Shown one piece after another: positions 45,571 through 54,116 of a stretch of DNA of 64,000 nucleotides. A program made the translations under genes and the position numbers. The stretch lies in the NCBI RefSeq assembly GCF_020178975.1, contig NZ_JAHXBU010000040.1:1-64000 (forward strand). Direction: 5' to 3'. Below the pieces are notes generated by a model. That model had not been told where the DNA came from and did no database searches. It saw nothing but the letters and a program-made list of their open reading frames with translations. Each line of letters starts with the position of its first letter. Position 1 is the first letter of the stretch. The stretch comes from Cesiribacter sp. SM1 (GTDB taxonomy: Bacteria > Bacteroidota > Bacteroidia > Cytophagales > Cyclobacteriaceae).

Positions 45571-45954
45571 TTAAAGCACCTTAACAGGTATTTTGTTTTC
45601 ATCTACCGCTACAAAAGTAAATGTGCCGTTAATGGCCTTCTCCCGATGGAAGGAGTACATTTCTTCAATAAATATATCTACCTGTACTTTTAAACTGGTA
45701 TTGCCAATATGCACTACCCTTCCTATCAGCTCTATGATGCTGCCTGCGGGAATGGGTTTGGTAAAATCAATTCTATCTGATGATACAGTTACTACTCTTT
45801 TGCGGCTAAAGCGTGTAGCAGTTATAAAGGCTACTTCATCCATCAGGTGCATGGCAGTGCCACCAAACAAGGTATCGTAATGATTGGTGGTGTTAGGAAA
45901 AACGGCTTTAAAAATGCGTGTTTCTGATTCTTGGATCTTTTCCTCCAGGTCCAT
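45571..45954 (-). CDS. Acyl-CoA thioesterase, hotdog fold
   Basis: This 127-residue protein has the hotdog signature NHYDTLFGGTAMHLMDEVA, in which the Asp of MDE and the Asn/Gly loop form the active site. 'RKRVVTVSSDRIDFTKPIPAG' is typical of the YciA/BACH-type acyl-CoA hydrolases. It should hydrolyse acyl-CoA in the cytoplasm; chain-length preference is unknown. Confidence 0.88.
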   Translation of the reverse strand: MDLEEKIQESETRIFKAVFPNTTNHYDTLFGGTAMHLMDEVAFITATRFSRKRVVTVSSDRIDFTKPIPAGSIIELIGRVVHIGNTSLKVQVDIFIEEMYSFHREKAINGTFTFVAVDENKIPVKVL

Positions 45955-45978
45955 TTATGGGTTTATTTTAAAGTAGAG

Positions 45979-46467
45979 TTAAGAAAGCTCGGTTTCAAAG
46001 GCAATGTAATTCATCAGGTCTCCTTTGCGGTTAAATACAGGAAACCCTTCTATATAGCAGTTGTAAGGCTCCTTGTTCTTTCTGTAATTAGTCAGAGTAC
46101 CACTAAAAGGCTGCTTTTGGGCAATAGCATTCCGGATATGCTCTTTTACCTGACTGCTGGTTTCCGGCCCCTGAAACAGGTGAGGTGTTTTGCCTAATAC
46201 CTCGGCAGGGGTATAGCCAGCCATATCGTACAGGCTGTTGCTGGCAAAAACAATCTGCTGCCTGGTATCTGTTACCAGAATAGTTTTTTTCTGCCGGAAT
46301 AGCTTTTCTTCAAAATTCCAGCTGTGCTTCCAGCCCTTTTCAGTAGCCAGTGCATCCAGCTGGCGCATGTCTTCCCTGTTCAGGTTCATTGTGTACTCCT
46401 GCATCTTGTACACATCCCAGCAAAGGAGCGGAATTGCTTTTAAAGGCTTACTCTTTTTAGTTTTCAT
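45979..46467 (-). CDS. Single-PAS-domain protein resembling LOV without the flavin cysteine
   Basis: This protein has 162 residues from the ATG at 46467; the longer frame to 46650 adds an unlikely N-terminus. The PAS domain occupies about residues 55-160: 'KTILVTDTRQQIVFASNSLY', 'MAGYTPAEVLGKTPHLFQGPETSSQ', 'SGTLTNYRKNKEPYNCYIEGFPVFNRKGDL'. This layout is that of LOV domains, but the GxNCRFLQ photoactive cysteine is replaced (GKTPHLFQ). There is no output domain, so it would act through a partner. Confidence 0.78.
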   Translation of the reverse strand: MKTKKSKPLKAIPLLCWDVYKMQEYTMNLNREDMRQLDALATEKGWKHSWNFEEKLFRQKKTILVTDTRQQIVFASNSLYDMAGYTPAEVLGKTPHLFQGPETSSQVKEHIRNAIAQKQPFSGTLTNYRKNKEPYNCYIEGFPVFNRKGDLMNYIAFETELS

Positions 46468-46922
46468 GTTAATATATTTTAAAAAATCCAGTGTAAAGCG
46501 GTAGAGTGGGTTAATGCAAAGAATAAGCATCAGCCTTATAAGGACTAAGTTAAGTTGTTTTATTTTTAATAGAAAAGATAATACAGAAATGCTACGATAA
46601 AACTTGCTGTACAGTTGTAGTGGCAACATATCTTTATAATGCCGGTACATAAAACTGCCAGGGCTTTGCGTGGCAGTTTAGGGATTATGCTATACATAAT
46701 ATATTGTAACAGCCTGCAGAAGCTTTTTTGAAGACCAGTTGGCCGGGGGCAGCATTAAGAAGCGCCCTAATGTCTGGCAGCAATGCTGTTCAGCCTTATT
46801 GAGCACTGCCGGAATTAGTGTTTTATGTTTGATGAAATATTGTCTGATAAAATCAAACAAATCTTACTGACTTAGCTCTGCAAGGCCAAAGGAGTCTTTT
46901 TATTAGTTATAGTAGCAGCTGC
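46468..46922. other. Intergenic region with two stem-loops
   Basis: No gene is evident. AAACTGCCA (46652-46660) pairs with TGGCAGTTT (46671-46679). TGTTTGAT (46826-46833) pairs with ATCAAACA (46852-46859). The second lies 64 bases past the MFS stop and may terminate that transcript. Confidence 0.45.
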
Positions 46923-48107
46923 TTAGAATTTTATGCCTCTTTTGAGTGCAAAAAGGCCGAGCAGAGGGCCTATGGCTAACAGCATAAAGCGATATTCTGC
47001 TGCAATCCAGGTACTAAGCAGGTTCATGAGCTGAATACTGAAGATGGTAATACTAAAACCCAGGCAGTTTACAATGGTGAGTGCTGTTCCGGTAGCTTCT
47101 TTGGGTGCATTCTGGGCTACCAGTGCCGAAAATTGTGGAGAATCTGCAACCACTGCCATTCCCCAGAGCAGCAAAAATACCAGGAACAGGGGTGGCGGGG
47201 CATAAAATAGCAGAGGAGAAAGCAGGCAACAGCAAAGGGATACCAGCAGTGCTCTGAAAGCTACCCTGCCACTGCCGATTGTCTGGGAGAGGTATCCGCC
47301 CCATATACAGGCAAGCGCCCCTATGGCAATTATAGCAAAAGAAAGCAGCGAAATACCTGGTAAAAGGTTTTCCTGCTGCTGCTCATATGCCATGAGTAGC
47401 AGGGGTACAAAAGCCCAGAAGGTATAAAGCTCCCACATATGCCCGAAGTAACCGAAAGCAGCAGCGCGAAAAGACCGGTTGCTGAAAACGCGCAATAACG
47501 ACTTTGGGTCGAAGCCCTGGCTCCTGCGGCGGTAGGGGCCATCGGGAACAAACAGCAACATAAGCATACCGCCCAGCAACGCAAAGCCGGAGGTAGCAAC
47601 AAATATGCCCTGCCAGGGTAGTGATTCGCCAAGTGCTTTTAACAGGTGTGGTGAGGCTGTACCCAGCACCAGTGCACCTACCAGGTAGCCAAGGGCCTTT
47701 CCAAGACCCTTTTCGTGCCAGTCGGCGGCTATTTTCATGCCTACCGGGTAAATGCCCGCCAGGAAAAAGCCTGTAAGCAGCCGCAGCAGGAGCAGCGAAA
47801 TAAAGCCTTCTGCAAGCAATACCCCCAGGTTAGCCGCAGCTCCTAAAAGCGCGCAGCCAAAGAAAACCTTAGAGGGGGAAAAGCGATCGGCAATGGTGAG
47901 TATGGCAAAGGCCAGGGTGCCTATGATAAAACCAATCTGTACGGCACTGGTAATATGGCCCAGCGCCGAGAGAGGCAGTTGCAACTCGGCCTGCAGGCTG
48001 GCCATTACTGCATTGCCGGCAAACCAGAGCGATGTGCCTGCTACCTGTGAAATAACAATGACCGGCAGGATGCTGGAAGGATTAGAATGCTTAATTGTGG
48101 ATATCAA
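46923..48107 (-). CDS. MFS transporter
   Basis: This 394-residue inner-membrane protein has about 12 hydrophobic segments and belongs to the major facilitator superfamily. 'FAILTIADRFSPSKVFFG' stands at the loop 2-3 position and 'LLLRLLTGFFLAGIYPVGMKIAADWHEKGLGKALG' spans helix 4 and the following loop (quoted in part). The substrate is unknown. The gene begins three bases after the GMC oxidoreductase gene ends, so the two form an operon. Confidence 0.85.
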   Translation of the reverse strand: MISTIKHSNPSSILPVIVISQVAGTSLWFAGNAVMASLQAELQLPLSALGHITSAVQIGFIIGTLAFAILTIADRFSPSKVFFGCALLGAAANLGVLLAEGFISLLLLRLLTGFFLAGIYPVGMKIAADWHEKGLGKALGYLVGALVLGTASPHLLKALGESLPWQGIFVATSGFALLGGMLMLLFVPDGPYRRRSQGFDPKSLLRVFSNRSFRAAAFGYFGHMWELYTFWAFVPLLLMAYEQQQENLLPGISLLSFAIIAIGALACIWGGYLSQTIGSGRVAFRALLVSLCCCLLSPLLFYAPPPLFLVFLLLWGMAVVADSPQFSALVAQNAPKEATGTALTIVNCLGFSITIFSIQLMNLLSTWIAAEYRFMLLAIGPLLGLFALKRGIKF

Positions 48108-48110
48108 AGA

Positions 48111-49814
48111 CTATTGGTTTTTAACGCCAGTGGCCAGCACAGTTTCATCAATTATTAATTCTTTTACGCTGGGATCTGCCCTGGCAGTATCGATCCATTT
48201 ATTTTCCGGGGCGGCTGGTATAAAGCTCATGGCCCGTTCGCAAAGGGCGGTAATGGAAAGGCTGGGGTTTACACCCAGGTTTGCCGATACTACCGAACCA
48301 TCGCACACATACATATTCTGATAGCCAAACACGCGATGCCGATGGTCAACCACTCCATCTGCTGATGAAGGGGCCATTACACAGCCTCCCAGGATGTGGG
48401 CGGTGCTGGGAATGTTAAACAGAATTTCTGAAACCATACTCATGGCTGTGCCGCCGCTAAGTGCCGATAGTTTTTGGGCAAAGGCATTTGCTTCTGGTAT
48501 AAAGGTAGGAATCTTTTGTCCGCTGCTCTGCATGGTTTTGCCAAAGGGCCAGTACCAGCTTCTTTTGTAGCGCATGTTAATATGCCCCTCCAGTGCCTGC
48601 ATGCACAACATAATAACCGACTGATTAGCCCAGCCGGCAGGCTGCAGCACGCGAAAGGTTTTAGAGGGGTGCTTTATAAAAGAAAAAAACAGGTTTTTCA
48701 GCAGCAGCAGAATACGGGAGGGGTCTGGCCTGCCAATGGTAAGCAGGGTGGTCATAAGGCTCATGGCATCGGACCCCTTTGGATAGCGGGTGGCCTCAAT
48801 GTGGGTATGATCATCGATATAAATGCCGGAGCCAATGGCCACACCCCTGCTGTAATCTACCTGGCCTGCCGTACGCACCCCAATCAGCGATTCGCAGTTA
48901 GTGCGAACATAGCTGCCGAGCCCTGGGCTTATGCGGGGCAGCGAGCCTTTGTCTTTTAGCTGAAACAGTAATTCCATAGTTCCCAGGGCAGAGGCCGAAA
49001 ATACTACCCCCCTGCATGTAAAGGTTTGCCTGTTCTTCCTGAAGAAGGAAGTAGCACTTTCGGTGGTAACCTGGTAACCCTCGCTGCCGTCGGCTTTGTT
49101 GCCCAGTGGTTTTACGTCTACCACTTTAGTTTCCGGATAAATCCGGGCGCCCCGTTTTTCTGCCAGGTAAAGGTAGTTAAGGTCCAGTGTGTTTTTAGCC
49201 CCATGGCGGCAGCCCATCATGCAGCCGCCGCAGCCAGTGCAGGTGGTACGCTCCGGTCCCTCGCCACCAAAATAAGGATCGGGATAGGTTTTGCCGCCAG
49301 GCTCCCCATTAGCTTCCTGAAATACCCCAACCTGGGTACGATAAAAGGTGTTGCCCCTGCCTATAGCTTCAGCGGCTTGTTTCAGCAGCTCATCGGCAGG
49401 GCCCAGTATTTTATTTTCAGTAACGCCCAGCATACGGCTGGCGGTGGCGTAGTGCTGGTCCATTTCCTCCTCCCAGGGTGCCAGGCCTGCCCAGCTGCCG
49501 CTGCGCCAGATACTGTTTTTTGGCCGTAGCAGGGTGCTGGCATAGGTAATGGAGCCGCCCCCAACGGCACAGCCATGCAGTACCAGCAGGTGCCGGAAAA
49601 GCCGCATGCGAAAAAAGCCACGCATGGCCAGCCCGGGGTACCATAACCAGCGGGAGAGCGACCAGTTGGTTTTTGGTAAAGTTTCGGGGGTCCAGCGGCG
49701 GCCCATTTCCATTACGGCTACTTTATAGCCCTTTTCGCTCAGGCGCAGGGCAGCTACACTGCCGCCAAAGCCTGAGCCAATCACAACAAAATCAAAATCT
49801 GTTTTCTGGCTCAT
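48111..49814 (-). CDS. GMC-type FAD oxidoreductase (cholesterol-oxidase-like)
   Basis: This 567-residue flavoprotein has the N-terminal dinucleotide motif VIGSGFGGSVAALRL. 'GCAVGGGSITYAS' is the second FAD contact. The C-terminal 'STAHILGGCVMAP' and 'VSANLGVNPSLSITALCERA' fit cholesterol oxidases of the GMC superfamily (ChoD-like). A cysteine cluster C-x2-C-x2-C-x3-C (CTGCGGCMMGC) lies near residue 195 and suggests an iron-sulfur or structural metal site. No signal peptide is seen. The substrate is probably a lipid or polycyclic alcohol; steroid specificity cannot be claimed. Confidence 0.82.
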   Translation of the reverse strand: MSQKTDFDFVVIGSGFGGSVAALRLSEKGYKVAVMEMGRRWTPETLPKTNWSLSRWLWYPGLAMRGFFRMRLFRHLLVLHGCAVGGGSITYASTLLRPKNSIWRSGSWAGLAPWEEEMDQHYATASRMLGVTENKILGPADELLKQAAEAIGRGNTFYRTQVGVFQEANGEPGGKTYPDPYFGGEGPERTTCTGCGGCMMGCRHGAKNTLDLNYLYLAEKRGARIYPETKVVDVKPLGNKADGSEGYQVTTESATSFFRKNRQTFTCRGVVFSASALGTMELLFQLKDKGSLPRISPGLGSYVRTNCESLIGVRTAGQVDYSRGVAIGSGIYIDDHTHIEATRYPKGSDAMSLMTTLLTIGRPDPSRILLLLKNLFFSFIKHPSKTFRVLQPAGWANQSVIMLCMQALEGHINMRYKRSWYWPFGKTMQSSGQKIPTFIPEANAFAQKLSALSGGTAMSMVSEILFNIPSTAHILGGCVMAPSSADGVVDHRHRVFGYQNMYVCDGSVVSANLGVNPSLSITALCERAMSFIPAAPENKWIDTARADPSVKELIIDETVLATGVKNQ

Positions 49815-49891
49815 TGCGCTACAGGAGTAGAGCGTGTGGTTTTTTGGCTTATCCTTAAAGATACATATACCTGCTCCAGCTTAACAAATGT

Positions 49892-49931
49892 AAAAAGCTG
49901 TCAGGCAAAGAAATCACTCACCTGACAGCTT
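49892..49931 (-). terminator. Intrinsic terminator after the S41 protease
   Basis: Read on the minus strand, AAGCTGTCAGG pairs with CCTGACAGCTT across a 15-nt loop and is followed by a T run. It closes the operon that ends with the S41 gene at 50048. Confidence 0.85.
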
Positions 49932-50047
49932 CTGAAAGGAGCCGTTATTTACCAAAATCTAAATACATTGGTGGGTAGGACTTAGCTGCTGCTCTGCTTT
50001 ACCTGGTAATAAAAGTTAAAGCAGATGAGGGTATCTGCCCTGCTGCT

Positions 50048-51076
50048 TTACTCCAGTAGCGCAAGGGCTTGTTCCAGGGTTTTATCCTGGCCGGCCTCCA
50101 GCTCTTCCCTGGTGTTTTTAACCCACACATCTGGGGCCAGTCCTATGCTCTCGTAGTTTTTTCCGTCTGCAGCGCGTACATCGGCTATGGGCAGGCGGTA
50201 CATCCAGCCGTTAGGTAACTCTCTGCGGATGGCATCTGAAAAGGCGCCGCCGGTGGTGTCGCCTACAACGGTAATGTTGGGGTTCTGGCGCATGGCCAGT
50301 ACAAAGGTTTCTCCGGAGCTAAAGGTTGCTCTTCTGGTAAGCAGCATAACAGGTTTGGTATACTGAAATGTGCCCTCGGGCCTGGTGTAAAAGCGTAGCT
50401 CGGGGCCAAAATCGTTATGGCCGGGCCCGTTTCTTAAGCGGCTGGTAAACGACAGGCTTGTTGAGGAGGCAAAGCGGTTGGCAATGTACTGGCTCACCCG
50501 GTCTTCGCCGCCCCAGTTTTCACGCACATCTACTACAATGGCATCTGCCTCTTTCAGGGCTCCCAGAATATGGTCCATGGCCTTGGGGTAATAGGCATAG
50601 TCGTAGCTGAAATCATGTATATGGATGTAGCCAGTGCCATCGCTAAGCCAGCCCCAGGTAAAAGCTTCTCCGTATTTATGCTTTGTCTGCAGGTAGTGGT
50701 CCAGCACATTGCTTTCGTAATCATTCTGTTGCTTTCTGCCCAGAATACCACCACTGTAATCTGGTAGGCCGGCTTTCCGGGGTGCACGCAGGTAAATGTG
50801 GTTATCATCCAGGGGCTCCAGCAGTTGGGTCATAATGGTAAACAGCTCCCCATCTGTGGTGGTGGGTGTTACCTGCGGGCGGTACTGGTTGTACAGGGCC
50901 TGCCAGTCGATGCGCTTTACGGCAAAGGTGCCATACATGCGGTCAAATTCCTGCCAGAGCACTTCAAAATTCTGTTCCGGGCTGTTGGGTGTTTCATGGC
51001 TTAGCAGTTCTTTTTCACAGCCAGTATTTAGCAGTAAAAGCAGGAAGGTACAAAGGGTAAGTATGAGCCTTGACAT
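50048..51076 (-). CDS. S41-family peptidase, lipoprotein
   Basis: This 342-residue protein has a lipobox at LLNTG-C20. It belongs to the tail-specific protease family S41; the nucleophile is the second Ser of ATFSSGETF and 'IVVDVRENWGGED' is the hallmark strand before the active site. 'LLEPLDDNHIYL' occurs in the N-terminal helper domain. A PDZ domain is not obvious, as in the tricorn/TSP-like S41 group common in Bacteroidetes. It lies 25 bases after the outer-membrane protein gene and probably shares its transcript. Confidence 0.87.
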   Translation of the reverse strand: MSRLILTLCTFLLLLLNTGCEKELLSHETPNSPEQNFEVLWQEFDRMYGTFAVKRIDWQALYNQYRPQVTPTTTDGELFTIMTQLLEPLDDNHIYLRAPRKAGLPDYSGGILGRKQQNDYESNVLDHYLQTKHKYGEAFTWGWLSDGTGYIHIHDFSYDYAYYPKAMDHILGALKEADAIVVDVRENWGGEDRVSQYIANRFASSTSLSFTSRLRNGPGHNDFGPELRFYTRPEGTFQYTKPVMLLTRRATFSSGETFVLAMRQNPNITVVGDTTGGAFSDAIRRELPNGWMYRLPIADVRAADGKNYESIGLAPDVWVKNTREELEAGQDKTLEQALALLE

Positions 51077-51101
51077 GATGATGGATTGTTAAAAAAGAGC
51101 G

Positions 51102-51893
51102 TTAGAAAGTATAAGCAGTGCTGAAAAGAAAAGAATTGGAGTAGGTACGTATGGCTCTGGGTTTGCTGTACACCAGCCAGCGAAAACCCCAGTCGGCACC
51201 AAAGGCAAAATGGGAGCTAAGCTGAAAACGGTAACCTGCCTGTGTAGCCAGCTCGTGTAGGCGGTGAGGCCCTGTAAGTACTGTTCCCTGCTTGAAAAAT
51301 GCCTTAAAATTGGTGTCGTCGGCTGATTTAGGAAAGTTGGCGTAGTTATGTCGCGTAACGGCAGCCAGTAAGGGTGTGCTTACACTGGCACTGAACAGAT
51401 GATTTGAGCCAACTTTATATTCTCCCTGTAGCTGAGCCTGGAGCGCAGCTACATTTGTAGCCCAGTAGAAGTTGGCAACTGCATCAGAAACTGCCAGTTT
51501 ATTCTCCAGCCTTCCGCCCAGGAACAGCTTTAACTTTTTGTTTACTTTGCTAAGGCTGCGCAGGTAGCTGAAGCTTAAATCGGCACCGTAGTAAGCCGAG
51601 GCAACTGTGTATTGGTGCTGCTCATCCCCAAAGGTGCGCTCTCCATAGCGAAAGGGCAGGTTGGTGCCCAAAGCAGGGGAGAGTAAGGCTGTAAAGCGGG
51701 CGCGGCTGGTTCTGCGTGCATAGCTAATGGCAGCTGCGGTTGCCTGGTGGTGGTACACCAGTGGCGAAGCCTGCAGATCCAGCATTTTACCATCGAGAAT
51801 TCCGGCAGAGAGTCTGATCTCGTTTTTTGGGAGCTGTGCTGTTGCAGTAACAGAAAGGCACAGGAGTAAGCTTATGAAAAACAGCTTTTTCAT
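51102..51893 (-). CDS. Predicted outer-membrane beta-barrel protein
   Basis: This 263-residue protein has a signal peptide (residues 1-19, ending ATAQ). Alternating hydrophobic strands ('SAYYGADLSFSYLRSL', 'KLKLFLGGRLENKL', 'FAFGADWGFRWLVY') and a C-terminal aromatic end (FLFSTAYTF) are typical of barrel insertion. No named family is recognised. It lies between a LytTR regulator and an S41 protease, both read in the same direction. Confidence 0.7.
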   Translation of the reverse strand: MKKLFFISLLLCLSVTATAQLPKNEIRLSAGILDGKMLDLQASPLVYHHQATAAAISYARRTSRARFTALLSPALGTNLPFRYGERTFGDEQHQYTVASAYYGADLSFSYLRSLSKVNKKLKLFLGGRLENKLAVSDAVANFYWATNVAALQAQLQGEYKVGSNHLFSASVSTPLLAAVTRHNYANFPKSADDTNFKAFFKQGTVLTGPHRLHELATQAGYRFQLSSHFAFGADWGFRWLVYSKPRAIRTYSNSFLFSTAYTF

Positions 51894-51955
51894 GTTTGTA
51901 TTTGATAGAAATTAAAAGTTAACATTGAGTAGTTAGTGGTTCTGGTGCAGCTGTT

Positions 51956-52144
51956 TTAATGCTGTCTGTGAAACAGCAGCTTACTAACACCTTTCCGGTT
52001 AAAGTAGAAGCCAGAAATGCTACCATCTGCGGCAGTGGTAAAAACCAGACAGTTATTGCCAAAGAAGTCGCCTGCAAAGCGCTGGCCTTCCAGCGGAACG
52101 AAAGGTATTTGTTTCATGTCTGCAGTTGTTGCTTTTGCTGACAC
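51956..52144 (-). CDS. Short frame resembling the end of a DUF3471-type domain
   Basis: This frame has up to 62 codons from GTG (52144), or 53 from ATG (52117). The end 'FTTAADGSISGFYFNRKGVSKLLF' (quoted in part) recalls the C-terminal strands of DUF3471 domains that follow serine beta-lactamase-like enzymes. No signal or catalytic region is present, so it may be a gene remnant or a small protein. It lies between the LytTR gene and the outer-membrane protein gene on the same strand. Confidence 0.3.
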   Translation of the reverse strand: MSAKATTADMKQIPFVPLEGQRFAGDFFGNNCLVFTTAADGSISGFYFNRKGVSKLLFHRQH

Positions 52145-52229
52145 AAAACACGAAAGAAAAGAAACCTTAGAAAGACAAGAAAGCCACTTTTGCCGATGAA
52201 CCGCACATAAAATGGCGATGAAATGAAGC

Positions 52230-53075
52230 CTAGCGCTTCATCCAGCTACGAAATGCAGGGGCTTTCTGGCGGCTGATGATGATTTGCTCCGGCAGCTTTG
52301 GGCAGGGCCTGAGCTGGGCTGCCAGTTTACCATGGGATTCTGAATTAAAGCCCGAGACCACATCGAGCGAAATAATGAACTGCCTGTTAGCCCTGAAAAA
52401 GAGATGCCCCGGCAGCTGGCTTTCGAGCCGGTCCAGGGACTGGTCTGTCAGGAAAACTTTATGCTCGTTGGTGAGCAGGTAAGTTTCTTTTTCTTCGGAA
52501 TAAAAGCAGTAGATATCGGTATAAGGAATCAAAATTTCCCGCCTGCCCATACGAACAGTAAACACCTCCAACTGCTGCTTTTTTACCTGATGCAGGCTTT
52601 GTACAAGTGCGTCTTTATCGGCCAGGCTAATGCGGTAGCAGTCGTAGTAGTAGAGGCTAATGTAGATGAGGTTGCCCAGCAACAGAAAGATAAGCGCAAT
52701 AATAAGATCGAAGGAGAAGAAATGCTCCACAGGGTAGGGGCGCAACAGCCAATACTCCAGGTGCACCAGCACTGTTAATACGGTACAGCCTACCAGGCAG
52801 CTGAGCGGTATCTGCAGGGCCAGTCGCTTTATAAGTCCAATATCCCACCCATAGCGTTTATCGAGCCACACAATGGTAGTGCGAAGTGAGAGCCACACCA
52901 CCAGGATTTTTAAGCAGTCGCTGGTAAACTCGTACAGGAAGAGCCAGTTAAACTTTATGTTGTTGTAAGTAAGGTAGTATTCAAAAGCTGTGATAACCGG
53001 AACCCCCAGCAGTATTATCCACTTATCGCGGTAAAAGGGAAGTGGCCGGTGGGGAGTAGAAGTGACTGTAGACAT
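52230..53075 (-). CDS. LytTR-type transcription regulator with N-terminal membrane domain
   Basis: This 281-residue protein has four hydrophobic segments in residues 1-140 (for example 'WIILLGVPVITAFEYYL' and 'LIIALIFLLLGNLIYISLYYY') and a LytTR DNA-binding domain at about residues 175-275. 'YTDIYCFYSEEKETYLLTNE', 'SLDRLESQLPGHLFFRANRQFIISL' and a Leu-rich end mark that domain. It would sense a membrane signal directly and act on promoters, probably including its downstream neighbours. There is no histidine kinase. Confidence 0.85.
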   Translation of the reverse strand: MSTVTSTPHRPLPFYRDKWIILLGVPVITAFEYYLTYNNIKFNWLFLYEFTSDCLKILVVWLSLRTTIVWLDKRYGWDIGLIKRLALQIPLSCLVGCTVLTVLVHLEYWLLRPYPVEHFFSFDLIIALIFLLLGNLIYISLYYYDCYRISLADKDALVQSLHQVKKQQLEVFTVRMGRREILIPYTDIYCFYSEEKETYLLTNEHKVFLTDQSLDRLESQLPGHLFFRANRQFIISLDVVSGFNSESHGKLAAQLRPCPKLPEQIIISRQKAPAFRSWMKR

Positions 53076-53203
53076 GATTGTTGCTGCTACGCAAATATAG
53101 CATTTTGCGCTTATTGTTTTGATCTATAGCAAGAGTTGAAAAGAAAGGGCAAAGGCTTATGTTTTGTATTCAAAGGGCTTCTGTGTCATAAAGCTATCCT
53201 TAC

Positions 53204-53211
53204 TATCTTTG
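53204..53211 (+). promoter_or_regulatory. -7 box just upstream of prmC
   Basis: TATCTTTG is a perfect TAnnTTTG box. It ends five bases before the prmC ATG at 53217, so transcription from it would begin at or very near the start codon. No good TTG lies at the expected distance, so the promoter call is tentative. Confidence 0.35.
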
Positions 53212-53216
53212 CTTCT

Positions 53217-54071
53217 ATGCAAACAGCAGGTCCTTTATATCGGAATATTTATCAGCAACTAAGCCCTTTGGGCGAATCGGCCAGCCAGCAGGCTTACTGG
53301 CTGCTGGAGGCGGTGCTGGACATTAGCCTGATGGATGTGGTGCTGGACAAGGCTGTAAAGCTACCTCCTGAAAAAGAGGCACGGCTGCAGCAGTCGGTAG
53401 AGCGGCTCCTGCAGCATGAGCCTTTGCAGTATGTGTTAGGAGAAACCAGTTTTTATGGCTACAGTTTTTTAGTAACGCCTGCCGTACTTATACCCCGACC
53501 TGAAACCGAAGAGTTGGTGCACCGGATTGTGGAGCGCCACAAAGCGCAGGGCCAGCTAAACATCCTGGATGTTTGCACGGGCAGTGGCTGTATTGCCCTT
53601 ACCCTGGCCAAAGAGTTGCCTGCCGGAAAAATCTGGGCAACCGATATTAGCCCCGAAGCGCTGGCTGTTGCCGAGCAGAACCGGCAGCGCCTGGAGGTGG
53701 AGGCACAGTTCGTCGAGGCAGATGCATTGAAGCACCCTTTTCCGCTAACAGCACCTGATGTGGTGGTGAGCAACCCTCCTTATGTGCGGCAAAGCGAGGC
53801 TAGGCAGATGCAACCCAACGTACTTAGCTTTGAACCTCACTTAGCCCTTTTTGTGCCGGATGAGGACGCCCTGCTTTTTTACAGGGCTATTGCCGGGGAA
53901 GCAGCAAAAAAGCTTAAACCCGGCGGCTGGCTTTATTTTGAAATCAACGAGGCCTATGCAGAAGAGGTAGCTAGTCTTATGCGGGAGCTTGACTTTGAAC
54001 ATGTGCAGGTACTACCAGATATGCAGGGCAAAATGCGCATGGCAGAAGGCATAAAGCCAGCCCGTGCCTAA
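53217..54071 (+). CDS. prmC: Release-factor glutamine methyltransferase
   Basis: This protein has 284 residues from ATG 53217; an in-frame ATG at 53136 adds 27 residues without family support. PrmC methylates the glutamine of the GGQ motif in release factors RF1 and RF2. The N-terminal helical domain includes 'LQYVLGETSFYGYSFLVTP'. The Rossmann domain has ILDVCTGSGCIAL (SAM-binding), and the NPPY motif is in VVVSNPPYV, which contacts glutamine. The length is standard. It converges on the gene at 54117 with a 45-bp gap. Confidence 0.95.
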   Translation: MQTAGPLYRNIYQQLSPLGESASQQAYWLLEAVLDISLMDVVLDKAVKLPPEKEARLQQSVERLLQHEPLQYVLGETSFYGYSFLVTPAVLIPRPETEELVHRIVERHKAQGQLNILDVCTGSGCIALTLAKELPAGKIWATDISPEALAVAEQNRQRLEVEAQFVEADALKHPFPLTAPDVVVSNPPYVRQSEARQMQPNVLSFEPHLALFVPDEDALLFYRAIAGEAAKKLKPGGWLYFEINEAYAEEVASLMRELDFEHVQVLPDMQGKMRMAEGIKPARA

Positions 54072-54116
54072 ACATCTGCTTTGCCTTAGAATGGCAGAAG
54101 GTTCCACCCCCCTCTG

